Origin: Shimazuella alba
GTDB lineage: Bacteria; Bacillota; Bacilli; Thermoactinomycetales; Thermoactinomycetaceae
Reading direction: 5' to 3'
Assembly: GCF_009831235.1 (NCBI RefSeq)
Contig: NZ_WUUL01000006.1
Span: 1-64,000 of the forward strand
DNA length: 64,000 nucleotides
Position numbers and translations under genes: made by a program. Below are positions 1 through 8,483 of this stretch, in pieces (position 1 is the first letter of the stretch; each line of letters opens with the position of its first letter). Below the pieces are notes generated by a model. That model was not told the DNA's origin. It worked only from the letters and a program-made list of their open reading frames with translations, and searched no databases.

Positions 1-30
1 GGGAGTTCTATAATAGAACTCCCTTTTATT
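1..30 (+). terminator. Hairpin terminator at window edge
   Basis: A 9-bp inverted repeat (gggagttct / agaactccc) around a 5-base loop is followed by ttttatt. It would terminate a plus-strand gene lying left of the window. Confidence 0.6.
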
Positions 31-50
31 CTATATGAATGTATTATCTT

Positions 51-102
51 TCGGCGGGCGGATCAGCAGGTGAAGTCCTACTAACCCACCCGCACGCCGT
101 TG
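51..102 (-). terminator. GC-rich hairpin after the cassette gene
   Basis: On the minus strand, cggcg-t-gcgg pairs with ccgc-c-cgccg across an internal loop immediately after the stop. There is no long T-run, only a mixed aaag/ttatt tail, so efficiency is uncertain. Confidence 0.4.
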
Positions 103-684
103 CTACTTGGAGAGGAGTTCTCCGGATTCTTCCATGCACCAAGTGTGCAGCTTCTCAAAGCCGGGACCAGCATCCCGGAGGCCTCCCAGCACCTCCAACA
201 GATCGAGCATCAGCTTCCACTGCTCCTTCTCCAGAGGAGCGAGATCAGAGCTCATCGCCCTGCTGAAGACAGCCTGGTAGTCATCGATCGAAGAGAGGTC
301 GAGTTTCTGACCGTCGTTTCGATCCCATCGCCAGAGCAGCGAAAGGCTCTGGATGACAAGACTCCGGAGTCGTTCCCACCACCACAGGATCTGGTCGTTC
401 TGCGAATCACGCACCTCTTCCTCAACCAGTGCATACCACTCGAACAGATCCCGTCCGGGAATCTCTTTGTGGTAGCGAAGGAGGTGGCGCAGAATGGTGC
501 CCAAATCGCTGTCTTCTGCAAAATGCTTCTTCATCTCGCGAAGAGCGGCATGGTTGTTGAGGACGATGTAGTCGATCACATCCATGCCAACACAGTAGCT
601 GGTCGGATCGAGACTGTACATCTCTCCCTCATTGGAGGTCCAGAAGTTCTCCTTGACAGCAACGCCGTGCTTGAAAATCGTCAT
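103..684 (-). CDS. Hypothetical protein, GC-rich cassette gene
   Basis: I do not recognise the family. The protein is about 193 residues, mostly charged and probably soluble and helical, with a Trp-rich stretch (ILWWWERLRSL) near the middle and no signal peptide. The frame also opens 6 codons earlier (ATG at 702), but the ATG at 684 has an AAAGGG Shine-Dalgarno 6 bases upstream and is preferred. Codon use is much richer in G and C at third positions than in the neighbouring 817-1578 gene. A TAAAAT -10-like element lies upstream, and a GC-rich hairpin (about 51-103) follows the stop directly. It belongs to the dispersed cassette class described in the findings. The plus-strand frame over it is a shadow. 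Confidence 0.6.
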   Translation of the reverse strand: MTIFKHGVAVKENFWTSNEGEMYSLDPTSYCVGMDVIDYIVLNNHAALREMKKHFAEDSDLGTILRHLLRYHKEIPGRDLFEWYALVEEEVRDSQNDQILWWWERLRSLVIQSLSLLWRWDRNDGQKLDLSSIDDYQAVFSRAMSSDLAPLEKEQWKLMLDLLEVLGGLRDAGPGFEKLHTWCMEESGELLSK

Positions 685-816
685 CACATGCCCTTTCGGC
701 ATAGTAGCGTCGAATTACTACTATTTTAGCAATAATTTATTTTTAAAACAATGTATCAATAGGAAATGGATCTTTCGTTTTAATAAACTAACCTTGAATC
801 ATGAAGCATAGTCTGA

Positions 817-1578
817 CTAAAGTTCCAACCCTTTTTGATTGATTTCCATCAATAGTTGATTGATTTTCTGATAATCAGGCGTTTTTGGAAGCTCAGACTT
901 CTCTAAAGCAATTTGCAATTGATTCTGATACATTTCTATCATGTTCAATGCTTCTTCAAATGTATATTTATTATTTCTACAATCCAGTAGCAATTGGCGG
1001 TTAGGACGATAGGTACGAAAATCTCCTGTTTCCAAAATCTCAATTGCACTTGTAAGCAATCTAATACTATGCATGAAAAACTTCGTATCATATCCAAATT
1101 GTTGAACCAGATCTTGTCTTCCTGTATGGTTAACCTTTTTATTTTTTAACTTTTGAATTTGCGAATACGCATATCCGCTAAATTTCTTTTCCATATGTTT
1201 GGATAAAAACAAATGACGATTATCGATCAGTATCTGTCCTAGTGGTGTTACTTTCAAGTAATCTTCTGCTCTCAAAAAAAGCAGCTCGATATTGTTTGGG
1301 ACCCCTTGCATCGCATCTTTTACAAACTTATTGATATGGATGATAGTCACATCTACATCATCTTTTGTATTACGAAAATTTTTTCCTCCGCTGTTATTGT
1401 ACTCATTAAAAGAATCTAAGCCTAAATAATACTCGATAGGCGGAATACAGACTCCTTTATAATCCTTGTCGGAAGTTTCTGTATTAGTTCCATAGGCATA
1501 ACTCCCTGTTGGTGCAAGCAAAATTGTTCTTTCCTCCAGCCACTTCAAGTTACTCTCTTTTAGATTTATCTCATGCAT
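817..1578 (-). CDS. Nucleotidyltransferase, YcgL/COG3541-like
   Basis: A 253-residue protein of the DNA polymerase beta-like nucleotidyltransferase superfamily. The G-S-x-x-x-G-T motif (GSYAYGT, about residues 26-32) is followed by SDKDYKGV, whose acidic residues fit the DxD metal site. A second acidic stretch (DDVDVTIIH, about 71-79) supplies the third carboxylate. The C-terminal half is helical, as in the COG3541 family of predicted nucleotidyltransferases. Substrate is unknown; tRNA ends, proteins or small molecules have all been proposed for related enzymes. An AAGGA-like site lies about 8 bases before the ATG. It stands alone with no obvious toxin or antitoxin partner. Family assignment is good, function open. 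Confidence 0.75.
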   Translation of the reverse strand: MHEINLKESNLKWLEERTILLAPTGSYAYGTNTETSDKDYKGVCIPPIEYYLGLDSFNEYNNSGGKNFRNTKDDVDVTIIHINKFVKDAMQGVPNNIELLFLRAEDYLKVTPLGQILIDNRHLFLSKHMEKKFSGYAYSQIQKLKNKKVNHTGRQDLVQQFGYDTKFFMHSIRLLTSAIEILETGDFRTYRPNRQLLLDCRNNKYTFEEALNMIEMYQNQLQIALEKSELPKTPDYQKINQLLMEINQKGLEL

Positions 1579-1945
1579 AAATTGATCTTCCTTTATCTAA
1601 AATCTATTCCTTGAGACGTTTTCTTCTTGCTAATCCCATTTCCTCCGCTTTACTTCATTTTGAAATTACTGCTTCCCTCTTGCAAATAATTCAGGAACAT
1701 TGATCAAACCTTTTTACCAACTTGAAACTGTTACTAGTTATATTACCATCTGATAAAAAAGTAGAAAGTTCTTTTAAATCACTTGTAAAATTATCCAGTA
1801 ACCAGAGTGAAAAACTCCCACTGAGTACCAGCTAAAATAATTCTTTCCACCATTCCTGCTATAACGGAAATGCGAATACTAAATATTTTTCGAGGAATGC
1901 ATGTCTTCCATTAATGTTAACTAATCCCTACGTTTATAAATTAAT
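1579..1945. other. Gene-free AT-rich gap
   Basis: No convincing ORF or RNA signal. Short coding-like patches on the minus strand (around 1850-1920) are broken by stops, so decayed coding DNA is possible but I recognise no family. Confidence 0.3.
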
Positions 1946-2863
1946 TTATGCTCTATTAACTACCTCAACTAGGCGAGAATACCCATCAGTGCCGTATCCC
2001 TCATCAATTGCCTTTTGAGCAATAGCTTTAATAGCACTTAGTACACTTGCATCAATCCCATGACCTTGTACAGTGTGAATAATATGCTCCATTCCTGCTT
2101 TTGCTGAGATCATATTGGATTGCCCTCCGGGATACTGGCCTGTATCCACATCGTCTGCAAAATGAGTCATAATATACGGGAATGTTTTTATTAGCTCTTG
2201 GGCATATTTAGCAAAGTCTTTTGCAGCAATATTTTCCGATTTGGCAACTGCAAGCGCATGAACATAGCCGCTTATAGAGGTCCAAAACATATCGAGTAAA
2301 GAAATATCATATGCTGCAGCTCTTCCAGGATCAGTACCGAGGTAGGTCGCAGTTCCACCCAGACTTTTTAATGTTTTCTGATGTTTGTTGTAGGCGTATT
2401 CTCCTCCGCTATATAAGATGAGGGCATCAGAAGTTCCAATAGCTAAAGGCGGGGTCTGGATTGCTCCGTCTAGATAGTCAAATCCATGCTCAGAAGCCCA
2501 TATTGCTGTTTTACGTGCTTTCTCTGGTGAGCTAGTCGTCAAATTCACAAGAGTTCGCCCTTTCAAATCATTCACTACTTGTGTGAGAATTGCTTGTGAA
2601 GCGTCGTAATCTAACACACAAATGACAATAAGTGAACTCGCTGTAATCGCATCAGCAACAGTGTTTGCTAGAACAGCACCTTGCTTAACAAGACTCTCTG
2701 CTTTCTCAGCTGTACGATTCCATACAGTCGTAGGGTGACCATATTTCAAAAAAGCTTCAGCCAGTGATTGCCCCATTGGACCTAATCCTAAAACGGTGAC
2801 AGGTGTGCAACCTTTATCATTCTCATTGTTTTTTTCTTTTTGACTTATTTTTGTATGATCCAT
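1946..2863 (-). CDS. Imine-reductase-like NAD(P)-dependent oxidoreductase
   Basis: A 305-residue member of the 6-phosphogluconate/beta-hydroxyacid dehydrogenase superfamily. The Rossmann motif GLGPMG is at residues 26-31, followed by WNRT (about 49-52), which is typical of NADPH-binding imine reductases and related enzymes. The helical C-terminal half begins near AAYDISLLD and would form the domain-swapped dimer with the active site at the interface. Substrate cannot be read from sequence; IRED-type enzymes reduce cyclic imines, while others in the superfamily act on hydroxyacids. It is divergent from a MerR regulator gene with about 135 bases between start codons, which suggests the regulator controls it. 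Confidence 0.75.
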   Translation of the reverse strand: MDHTKISQKEKNNENDKGCTPVTVLGLGPMGQSLAEAFLKYGHPTTVWNRTAEKAESLVKQGAVLANTVADAITASSLIVICVLDYDASQAILTQVVNDLKGRTLVNLTTSSPEKARKTAIWASEHGFDYLDGAIQTPPLAIGTSDALILYSGGEYAYNKHQKTLKSLGGTATYLGTDPGRAAAYDISLLDMFWTSISGYVHALAVAKSENIAAKDFAKYAQELIKTFPYIMTHFADDVDTGQYPGGQSNMISAKAGMEHIIHTVQGHGIDASVLSAIKAIAQKAIDEGYGTDGYSRLVEVVNRA

Positions 2864-2999
2864 GACATCTATCTCCTTTAAATGAGTTTACAAATGAATT
2901 CTAAAGGATGACACTAATGTCAGAGCAATAGAAAAACCATTAGTAAACATGAAAGATATTCTTGGATTAAATAATTTTACAAGGAGGGAGCTGTTTCCA

Positions 3000-3368
3000 A
3001 TGAAAATTAGTCAGTTGTCAAAAATCACCGGCACTAGTATTCGATCAATTCGTCACTACGAAAAGAAAAATTTACTTACTGTTTCCCGCCTAAAGAATGG
3101 TTATCGCCAGTTCGATGAATCTGCTATTCATCGTATAAAAACCATTCAGATCTATTTAGGTTTAGGACTAACTACTGATCAAATCAAGGAAATCTTAAAT
3201 TGTCATGATAACTATATCTATCCTGATTATGAATATCTTTGCGGTGAATCTCATGAGATATTTGAAGAAAAATTAAATGAAATTAACAAAAAAATGGACA
3301 TATTGGCCATTGCTAAACAACGTTTGAAAAAGCAAATCAACCAATTTAAAAAAAGTAATTCACACTGA
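3000..3368 (+). CDS. MerR-family transcriptional regulator
   Basis: A 122-residue regulator. The N-terminal MerR winged helix (MKISQLSKITGTSIRSIRHYEKKNLL) is followed by an R-x-Y-Q-F-D segment typical of wing 1 and a helical dimerisation region rich in Lys and Glu. The frame opens further upstream at 2949, but the ATG at 3000 has an excellent aaggaggga ribosome site at 2981-2989 and begins exactly at the conserved MerR start. No C-terminal effector domain is present, so the ligand is unknown. Its divergent neighbour is the imine-reductase-like gene, the probable target. Confidence 0.85.
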   Translation: MKISQLSKITGTSIRSIRHYEKKNLLTVSRLKNGYRQFDESAIHRIKTIQIYLGLGLTTDQIKEILNCHDNYIYPDYEYLCGESHEIFEEKLNEINKKMDILAIAKQRLKKQINQFKKSNSH

Positions 3369-3699
3369 TTTCCTATCATCTTCAGAAAAATACACAAACT
3401 AAAAGGATAAAAACTTCTTTAAAAAAAAAGGAAATACATCTGCAAAGTTAGTCTCTCCCCGAAAAGCGAATAAGATCATCCAAGAGACTAGTGCAAGTAT
3501 TCAGTATGATAAAAGACAGAGGTTCCCTCTTTTACTTATCAAGAAGAAAGAAACAAAAAGCTTGGTATGAAAATGAACAGAGGGCACAAGTGAAGTTTAA
3601 TCTGAGAAAAAAGTATAAACTTCGAAACATCGTGCTATTTAGTAATTAGCCATCGTGATTCCCCCCGAAACTGGACAAGATTTTCAAATCCAAAAATAC

Positions 3700-3727
3700 A
3701 AAAACAGCCCAACTGGGCTGTTTTTCT
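3700..3727 (+). terminator. Rho-independent terminator
   Basis: Inverted repeat acagccca/tgggctgt with a run of T after it and A before it, so it may work both ways. It is the only recognisable element in the 3369-3816 gap. The remainder (3400-3650) has short open stretches broken by stops. Confidence 0.75.
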
Positions 3728-3816
3728 TATTTACACTCTATGATTTTGCTGTCATTTCATTTTATTCAGCTTTAAATACTGTAATAATCCTGTCTTGAAT
3801 ATAAAAAAATAAAATT

Positions 3817-3981
3817 CTAATCTTCATGACTAAAAATTATAGATATACCTGATGGAGTACGAAAAACAGTTACATTTTGCAGATGAATACAGGCTGATTC
3901 ATATCCATCTTCACCCTCTATATACAGCATTAAATCTGACGAATGAGTTTTCGATCTAGATATATCTTGCAAGTTCAGCAT
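3817..3981 (-). CDS. Small hypothetical protein (54 aa)
   Basis: A short ORF starting MLNLQDISRSK, with an agggagt ribosome site before the ATG at 3981. The frame continues upstream to 4047, but without a better start. The protein has no transmembrane segment and no signal peptide, so it does not look like a secreted pheromone precursor. It is divergent from the HTH-TPR regulator at 4162 and could be its target, which is inference. I recognise no family. Confidence 0.4.
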   Translation of the reverse strand: MLNLQDISRSKTHSSDLMLYIEGEDGYESACIHLQNVTVFRTPSGISIIFSHED

Positions 3982-4161
3982 GTGGAAGACTCCCTTTGAT
4001 CGATTTGTATATATTAAAATTATAAAACGAAAAATAAAATAACTCAATATTTATATTTATTTGATTATTAATTATGATTATCTTCTCTTATTAAAGGAAA
4101 TAGCAATTCTCTCTCGAATCTATAATAAAAAAATCTCTTTCCATTATGGGAGTTGTTTGTA

Positions 4162-5511
4162 ATGAATAGAAAAATACTAGGAGCAAGATTAAAAGAGCGA
4201 AGAAAAGAAATAAAAGAGAGCATGGAGAGTTTAGCAGATGAATTTATTTCCGCAGCTACCATCGGAAACATCGAACGTGGATTACCAAATGTAACCGAAG
4301 AAAAAATGGAGTACTACGCAAAAAAAATCGGGATGGGTAGTGAGCTTTTTGGAATCATTAGTGAAGCAGAAAAAAAAGAAAAAGAATTAGAAGCTGAGTT
4401 ACTATATTTAGAGGATATTATATCTGCTGATATTGATAATTCCTTACAAAGATTAGAAGGAGAAATGAGTTTTATAAAAAGAGATAGTAGACTTTCAGCC
4501 TTGTATCATTATTTACTGGGTCGTTGTTATTTTGTTAAAAGAAAAAAGAACAACGAAGTGATGTTACGAAAAGCGGATAAACACTATAGTGAAGCGCTTC
4601 GTCTGCTGGAAAAGAGTCCAGAATTAAGTGATTCTAATTTACAAGCTGCCTCTTTAAATGAACAAGGTAGAATTTATTACCATCTACATGACGTAGAAAA
4701 GGCTTTGAAACTTACGGAAAATGGTATAAAAGAATTTCAAAAGGATGGAAAACGGCAAGAAAATATCTATTTCCTGCTCTTAAATAAAGCAAATTACCTT
4801 GAACAATTAAACAGAGATGAACTAGCTTTAAAAACGTTAGAAGAATTATGGAAAAAGGTTTCTGCTATTGATGGAACAAAAGTTTTGACGCTAATCGGAC
4901 TGGACGCCATCTTGCAAATGTATGTCATTTTTGCAGGTGTTCTTACCAAATCCAAACACTATAAAAGCGCTCTAGAATTTGCAGATGAAGGAGTAAGGAT
5001 AGCGAGAATTAACGGGAAGTTCGATAAATTAGTACTACTTTGGATCACGATCGGGGAAATATACGAAAGCATGAACGATACCACTGAAGCGGAAGACTAT
5101 TATATCAAAGCATTATCGATTAGAGAAAAAGTCGACGACCAAGATATTTTTTACGCACTTACTAGTCTAGGCAAACTTTACCTGACAAAACAAAAATACA
5201 AAGATGCACAGCCATTGATAAATGAAGCATTTTTAATCGCTGAACATAATAAGGATGAGTTAGCAATGCTAGATTCCTTGATATTGTTAGGAAATTGTTA
5301 TCATGAGCAAAAACAGTACCAAAAAGCAATAATTCCCTTACAAAAGGCATTCAAATTAGCAAACAAATACAAATTAACCAAAAAACAACATGAAGTAATT
5401 TTAGGTTTGTGCTATGGTTATAAAAAAATAGAAGACCACGCTTCTTATATGAAGTATTTGGAAAAGATGTTTGAGCTGCAGGCACACATGAAGTGGGGGA
5501 TTCAAGGGTAG
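4162..5511 (+). CDS. HTH-TPR regulator, RRNPP-like
   Basis: A 449-residue intracellular regulator. Residues 1-60 form an XRE-type helix-turn-helix (ARLKERRKEIKESMESLADE, then AATIGNIERG). A charged linker follows, and residues about 100-440 carry repeated TPR-like helical pairs (for example ALYHYLLGRCYFVKR, AASLNEQGRIYYH, ALTSLGKLYLTKQKYKDA). This is the layout of peptide-sensing RRNPP regulators such as PlcR and AimR. The ATG at 4162 has a TGGGAG site 9 bases upstream; a TTG nine bases earlier is less likely. Its TAG stop sits inside a strong taggaggtg Shine-Dalgarno for a 12-codon ORF (5523), so the two are translationally linked. Peptide sensing is inferred from architecture. Confidence 0.8.
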   Translation: MNRKILGARLKERRKEIKESMESLADEFISAATIGNIERGLPNVTEEKMEYYAKKIGMGSELFGIISEAEKKEKELEAELLYLEDIISADIDNSLQRLEGEMSFIKRDSRLSALYHYLLGRCYFVKRKKNNEVMLRKADKHYSEALRLLEKSPELSDSNLQAASLNEQGRIYYHLHDVEKALKLTENGIKEFQKDGKRQENIYFLLLNKANYLEQLNRDELALKTLEELWKKVSAIDGTKVLTLIGLDAILQMYVIFAGVLTKSKHYKSALEFADEGVRIARINGKFDKLVLLWITIGEIYESMNDTTEAEDYYIKALSIREKVDDQDIFYALTSLGKLYLTKQKYKDAQPLINEAFLIAEHNKDELAMLDSLILLGNCYHEQKQYQKAIIPLQKAFKLANKYKLTKKQHEVILGLCYGYKKIEDHASYMKYLEKMFELQAHMKWGIQG

Positions 5512-5522
5512 GAGGTGCATCT

Positions 5523-5561
5523 ATGGCATATTTTGGGCGCAAAGATCCTATCGGAAAATAA
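5523..5561 (+). CDS. 12-aa ORF MAYFGRKDPIGK, candidate signal peptide
   Basis: A perfect AGGAGGTG ribosome site at 5509-5516 overlaps the stop of the HTH-TPR regulator and lies 6 bases before ATG. It opens a 12-codon ORF encoding MAYFGRKDPIGK. A terminator follows about 45 bases after the stop, so the ORF is the last cistron of the regulator transcript, the usual place for an RRNPP peptide gene. It lacks the hydrophobic signal sequence of known pro-peptides, which argues against the standard export route. The last 24 bases plus 6 after the stop recur with one mismatch at 7035-7064. Function as a signal is inference. Confidence 0.45.
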   Translation: MAYFGRKDPIGK

Positions 5562-5605
5562 TACATAATGAAAAAGACATCTATTATCTGGAATCATTAT
5601 CCATA

Positions 5606-5630
5606 AGACAGCAAAGAGCTGTCTTATTTA
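5606..5630 (+). terminator. Terminator of regulator/peptide transcript
   Basis: The stem agacagc/gctgtct is followed by tatttattt. The same stem sequence ends the related relic at 7087-7112. Confidence 0.65.
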
Positions 5631-5667
5631 TTTACGCATGGTAAAACCTCTTATATGAAAATGGAGC

Positions 5668-5704
5668 GGTCGGCTAACATCACAAGACATGACATTAGCC
5701 GACC
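5668..5704 (-). terminator. Strong hairpin after small membrane protein gene
   Basis: A perfect 10-bp stem (ggtcggctaa / ttagccgacc) lies just past the stop of the minus-strand gene at 5734. Confidence 0.65.
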
Positions 5705-5733
5705 ATGCACCCCCTCAGGAGCGCGTAGGTTTT

Positions 5734-5931
5734 TCAGCTTTGCTCGCTCTGGGTACGGTATCTGTGCACGATGGCGAACACAGCGATGGGCAGAACACCG
5801 GTCACCATGACCACCCCCCCTACGACGATGAGGATGTTCATCTGGTGCTCCAAACCATACTCGATGAAACTCCATCCCATCAGAAGGCTCACCAAGCCAC
5901 TGCATTGACGGATCAAAGCTGCGATTTTCAT
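5734..5931 (-). CDS. Small two-helix membrane protein, GC-rich cassette gene
   Basis: A 65-residue protein beginning MKIAALIRQCSG with two hydrophobic segments (about residues 10-25 and 31-53) and a charged Arg/Ser-rich tail, so it is an integral membrane protein. The ATG at 5931 has an aggggac site 7 bases upstream; the in-frame GTG just before it is too close. A TATGAT -10-like box lies about 40 bases upstream, and the stem at 5668-5704 terminates it. Codon use is GC-rich compared with its neighbours, as in the other cassettes. I recognise no family. Confidence 0.55.
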   Translation of the reverse strand: MKIAALIRQCSGLVSLLMGWSFIEYGLEHQMNILIVVGGVVMVTGVLPIAVFAIVHRYRTQSEQS

Positions 5932-6184
5932 CACAACGTCCCCTCAGCTATTCAACCTATTCGTCTATCATATCATGTTTATAACAGTATGTAGGAATTT
6001 TTTAAAGTAACTACACTTCTCATCGTGTGTGGTCTGGCCGATGAAGTTGGACTTCTTAAATATAAGAGAAATCAAGGATATCCATCACAACACATTTCTT
6101 CAGCTTTTTATAAGGTTAATCTTTGCAGCGACTCTGAGGATTCACTCACCAGCACAAGTATCATGACCACAGAGCACTACTTGC

Positions 6185-6340
6185 CTAAAAGAAGGGAGAG
6201 AGCAGAGACAAACCCCTGTATCTTACCGATGTTCTCTCTGCGACGGAACTTCTCAATGACTTCGCGGACTTCTTCTGTCACCGTTTCCCTTATGCCGGTT
6301 TCACTAGCCACAAGAACGTTCTTCTCAATCAATATCTATA
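6185..6340 (-). pseudogene. GC-rich gene fragment
   Basis: An open minus-strand stretch with GC-rich third positions encodes a peptide ending FVSALSLLLGK and containing EEVREVIEKFRRRENIGKIQ. It has no ATG start and no ribosome site, and the upstream sequence becomes AT-rich near 6340, so it looks like the 3' remnant of a cassette gene cut by a junction. No family recognised. Confidence 0.35.
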
Positions 6341-6471
6341 TAGAAAATCATATGTACCAGCCTGTGTCGCTTATCGATGATGATAAATGTTCCTTTTACG
6401 GATTTGATCAAGTAAAACAAGTTTTATACGAGCGGCAAGTAAGATTGGAAAGGAGGGGATAACACACAATA

Positions 6472-7010
6472 ATGATAAAACTAATCTTAGACTTAGATAA
6501 AACTAATAGTTCAATCCATTACAAATCAAACTACAAAAATGTTTCTTTTTTCGGTTATCGGATGTATCAGATAATCAAGAAAAGCAATTGAAACTTTATG
6601 AATTGGTAAGGGAAGGAGTTCTAGAAGACTCCGGACAAAACGGGAAATTCGAATCTTTCGATCAATTTATGGACAAAATCTATTACCGTTGTTATTGGAA
6701 TCATCAAAGAGATAGTCAATTCATTGCAGCAGTATACCATAACCGGATCGGTCTTAGCAGTATTACTTTGGACAGGGATAAAAAACTTGCAGTTAGTGGG
6801 CTTACTGTTGTAAAGGCAATATTCAAAGGAAACGGAATTGCTTCTATGTTGAAGAAAAAACAATAGATTATGCAAAAGAACAGGGAATCCAAAAACCCAT
6901 GTACATGAGGAAAATCCCCCAATGTTAACAGTCAATCAAAGATTGGATTTCATGAAACGAAATAGATATTCCTTGATAGCTGCTAACGAGCTATCTTTTT
7001 TATTATCAAC
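6472..7010 (+). pseudogene. GNAT acetyltransferase, frameshifted
   Basis: Translation in three consecutive frames gives a coherent GNAT N-acetyltransferase: MIKLILDLDKTN at the start, then KLYELVREGVLEDSG, then the acetyl-CoA loop region VVKAIFKGNGIASMLKKK, then TIDYAKEQGIQ, and finally NPPMLTVNQRLDFMKRN, the usual C-terminal GNAT strand. At least two shifts are needed, one near 6570 and one in the A-run near 6855, with another adjustment near 6900. A ribosome site (aggagggg) precedes the ATG. A gatagct/agctatc hairpin with a T-run (6975-7001) overlaps the end. Confidence 0.65.
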
Positions 7011-7034
7011 ACGACAAGAAAACTGTCCCTTTGT

Positions 7035-7112
7035 CGCAAAGATTCTATCGGAAAATAATACATACAAATCAAATAGGTATACTTATAGACAGCATATCTG
7101 CTGTCTTTTTTT
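7035..7112 (+). repeat. Relic copy of peptide-ORF 3' end plus terminator
   Basis: Positions 7035-7064 match 5538-5567 (the last 24 bases of the MAYFGRKDPIGK ORF and 6 bases past its stop) at 29 of 30 positions, encoding RKDSIGK and a stop. An agacagc/gctgtct hairpin and T-run follow at 7087-7112, as in the first copy. No start codon or ribosome site is present here, so this is probably the remnant of a second regulator/peptide locus. Confidence 0.55.
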
Positions 7113-7204
7113 CTCATTAAATAAAAAAGCTCAAAATAACTAGACAGTTATTTCAAAGCATCTCAAGATCATACTAACTTTTAGTTTTTAGTTTTGATAT
7201 CCCC

Positions 7205-7326
7205 AACTATTCTTTCGCTCCTGCAATAGAAGTGGCTTCATCATGGAGTGATTTTTGACGCATTTCATATAATCAGTAGGCTTCTTCATCATGATGGATC
7301 AATCTTATTTTTCCTCTCCTGTTCGA
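7205..7326 (-). pseudogene. Partial duplicate of the Rpn nuclease gene 3' part
   Basis: 7211-7285 closely resembles 7503-7575, inside the adjacent nuclease gene (shared runs include cgctcctgcaatagaag and gcatttcatataatc). It is a decayed tandem copy of the C-terminal coding region. Confidence 0.6.
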
Positions 7327-8211
7327 CTAACTGGATTCATTTTTTCGCTTTAAACTGAAAATATTTGATTTTAGTTGCAATATAACATCTTCTGTTAAAC
7401 CTGTTGCCTTCATAATCAATGGAACATCCATATTTTCTTGTAACAAAATCTTTGCTACTTTCTCTTTTTCTTCTAACTTACCTTCCTTCTTACCTTCCTC
7501 CTTCGCTCCTGCAATAGAAGAAGCCTCATCATGAAGCGCTTTTTGGCGCATTTCATATAATCGCCGTGCTTCTTCATCTTGGCTTAAATACTCCAATTCT
7601 TTCATCGCTTTCCCTAGAATGGGCTCATTCATTTTTAACACCTCCCAATATCGCTTGTTTTTTGTTTTCAAAAACAATAACCAATTGAGTAGACCACTTG
7701 TTTTAGGGGCACTTTTCCCGATAAGCTTGGATAGTTCAAGAATATGGATCTCTTCATCTTCAGAAAAAAGAATCCGTTCGCTATCTTCCCATAAACGAAA
7801 TACGTTGTGATACCTCTCATTTTGGATAATCGTGAAATCAAGAATATTTATGACAACACACTTTTTGAGTCGTTTATAAGGTTCGCCTTCCTTTAGTTGT
7901 TCGGTGTACTGTTTGCCCCAATAGTACAATGCGCGCTTTTCATTATCATAACGATTAAACAGCTGCATTTCCACATTTACAATGGAACCATCAGCTCTTT
8001 TGGCTTTAATATCAAAAATGGATTGTTTATCACTCGGTGAATCCTTATCTGTATACGGATTTAACAAAACAATCTCCGTGAGCATTGGCTCCTCCACATC
8101 TTTATGCAAGATACGATTGAGAAAAGCCAGTAAAATTTCGGTGTTCTTTTCACTGCCAAAAATACGCTTAAACACAAAATCATTCTTTGGATCGAGTAAA
8201 TCATAGGTCAC
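7327..8211 (-). CDS. Rpn-family recombination-promoting nuclease/putative transposase
   Basis: A 294-residue PD-(D/E)xK-family protein. It starts with the signature LLDPKNDFVFKRIFGSEKN and has the nuclease core D-x-K-A-K-x-x-D-G-S-x-V-N-V-E-M-Q (about residues 67-84), with Glu-x-Gln as in this family. A middle segment (RALYYWGKQYTEQL) and a Glu/Lys-rich coiled C terminus complete the usual layout. Family members (Rpn/YhgA-like) are mobile-associated endonucleases that stimulate RecA-independent recombination in E. coli. The C-terminal third is partly duplicated downstream at 7205-7326. No terminal repeats are visible. Confidence 0.8.
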   Translation of the reverse strand: MTYDLLDPKNDFVFKRIFGSEKNTEILLAFLNRILHKDVEEPMLTEIVLLNPYTDKDSPSDKQSIFDIKAKRADGSIVNVEMQLFNRYDNEKRALYYWGKQYTEQLKEGEPYKRLKKCVVINILDFTIIQNERYHNVFRLWEDSERILFSEDEEIHILELSKLIGKSAPKTSGLLNWLLFLKTKNKRYWEVLKMNEPILGKAMKELEYLSQDEEARRLYEMRQKALHDEASSIAGAKEEGKKEGKLEEKEKVAKILLQENMDVPLIMKATGLTEDVILQLKSNIFSLKRKNESS

Positions 8212-8483
8212 TGGAAGTCATCCTCCATGCTTCATATTAGTATATCACGAACCACTCATCTGTTTACTTCGTATGTACGTTCGTATTATTCCAAATATGA
8301 TAAAGGAATTTTTTCAAAAATCAAGCACTTTTTGGAATGTTCTTTTTTATATTTTACAAGTAAATTAAATTCCACATCGAATACTCGCACTTTTTGCAAT
8401 ACTCTCCGCTAAAGAGAATATGATTTATTTCATTTTTGGACTACAATTAACGTAAGTGTTCCTCTATCTAGAAAGAAAAGGAC

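Noticed and set aside
100-729. 209-codon plus-strand frame opposite the 103-684 gene
   Set aside because: It is the antisense shadow of a GC-rich gene, with no ribosome site; the minus-strand protein has the better start and terminator.
3817-3981. Minus-strand 54-aa gene as the pheromone of the HTH-TPR regulator
   Set aside because: It has no signal sequence, is divergent, and does not follow the regulator; the 5523 ORF is the better candidate.
6025-6462. 145-codon plus-strand frame
   Set aside because: It overlaps a coherent GC-rich minus-strand fragment and lacks a ribosome site; composition resembles antisense translation.
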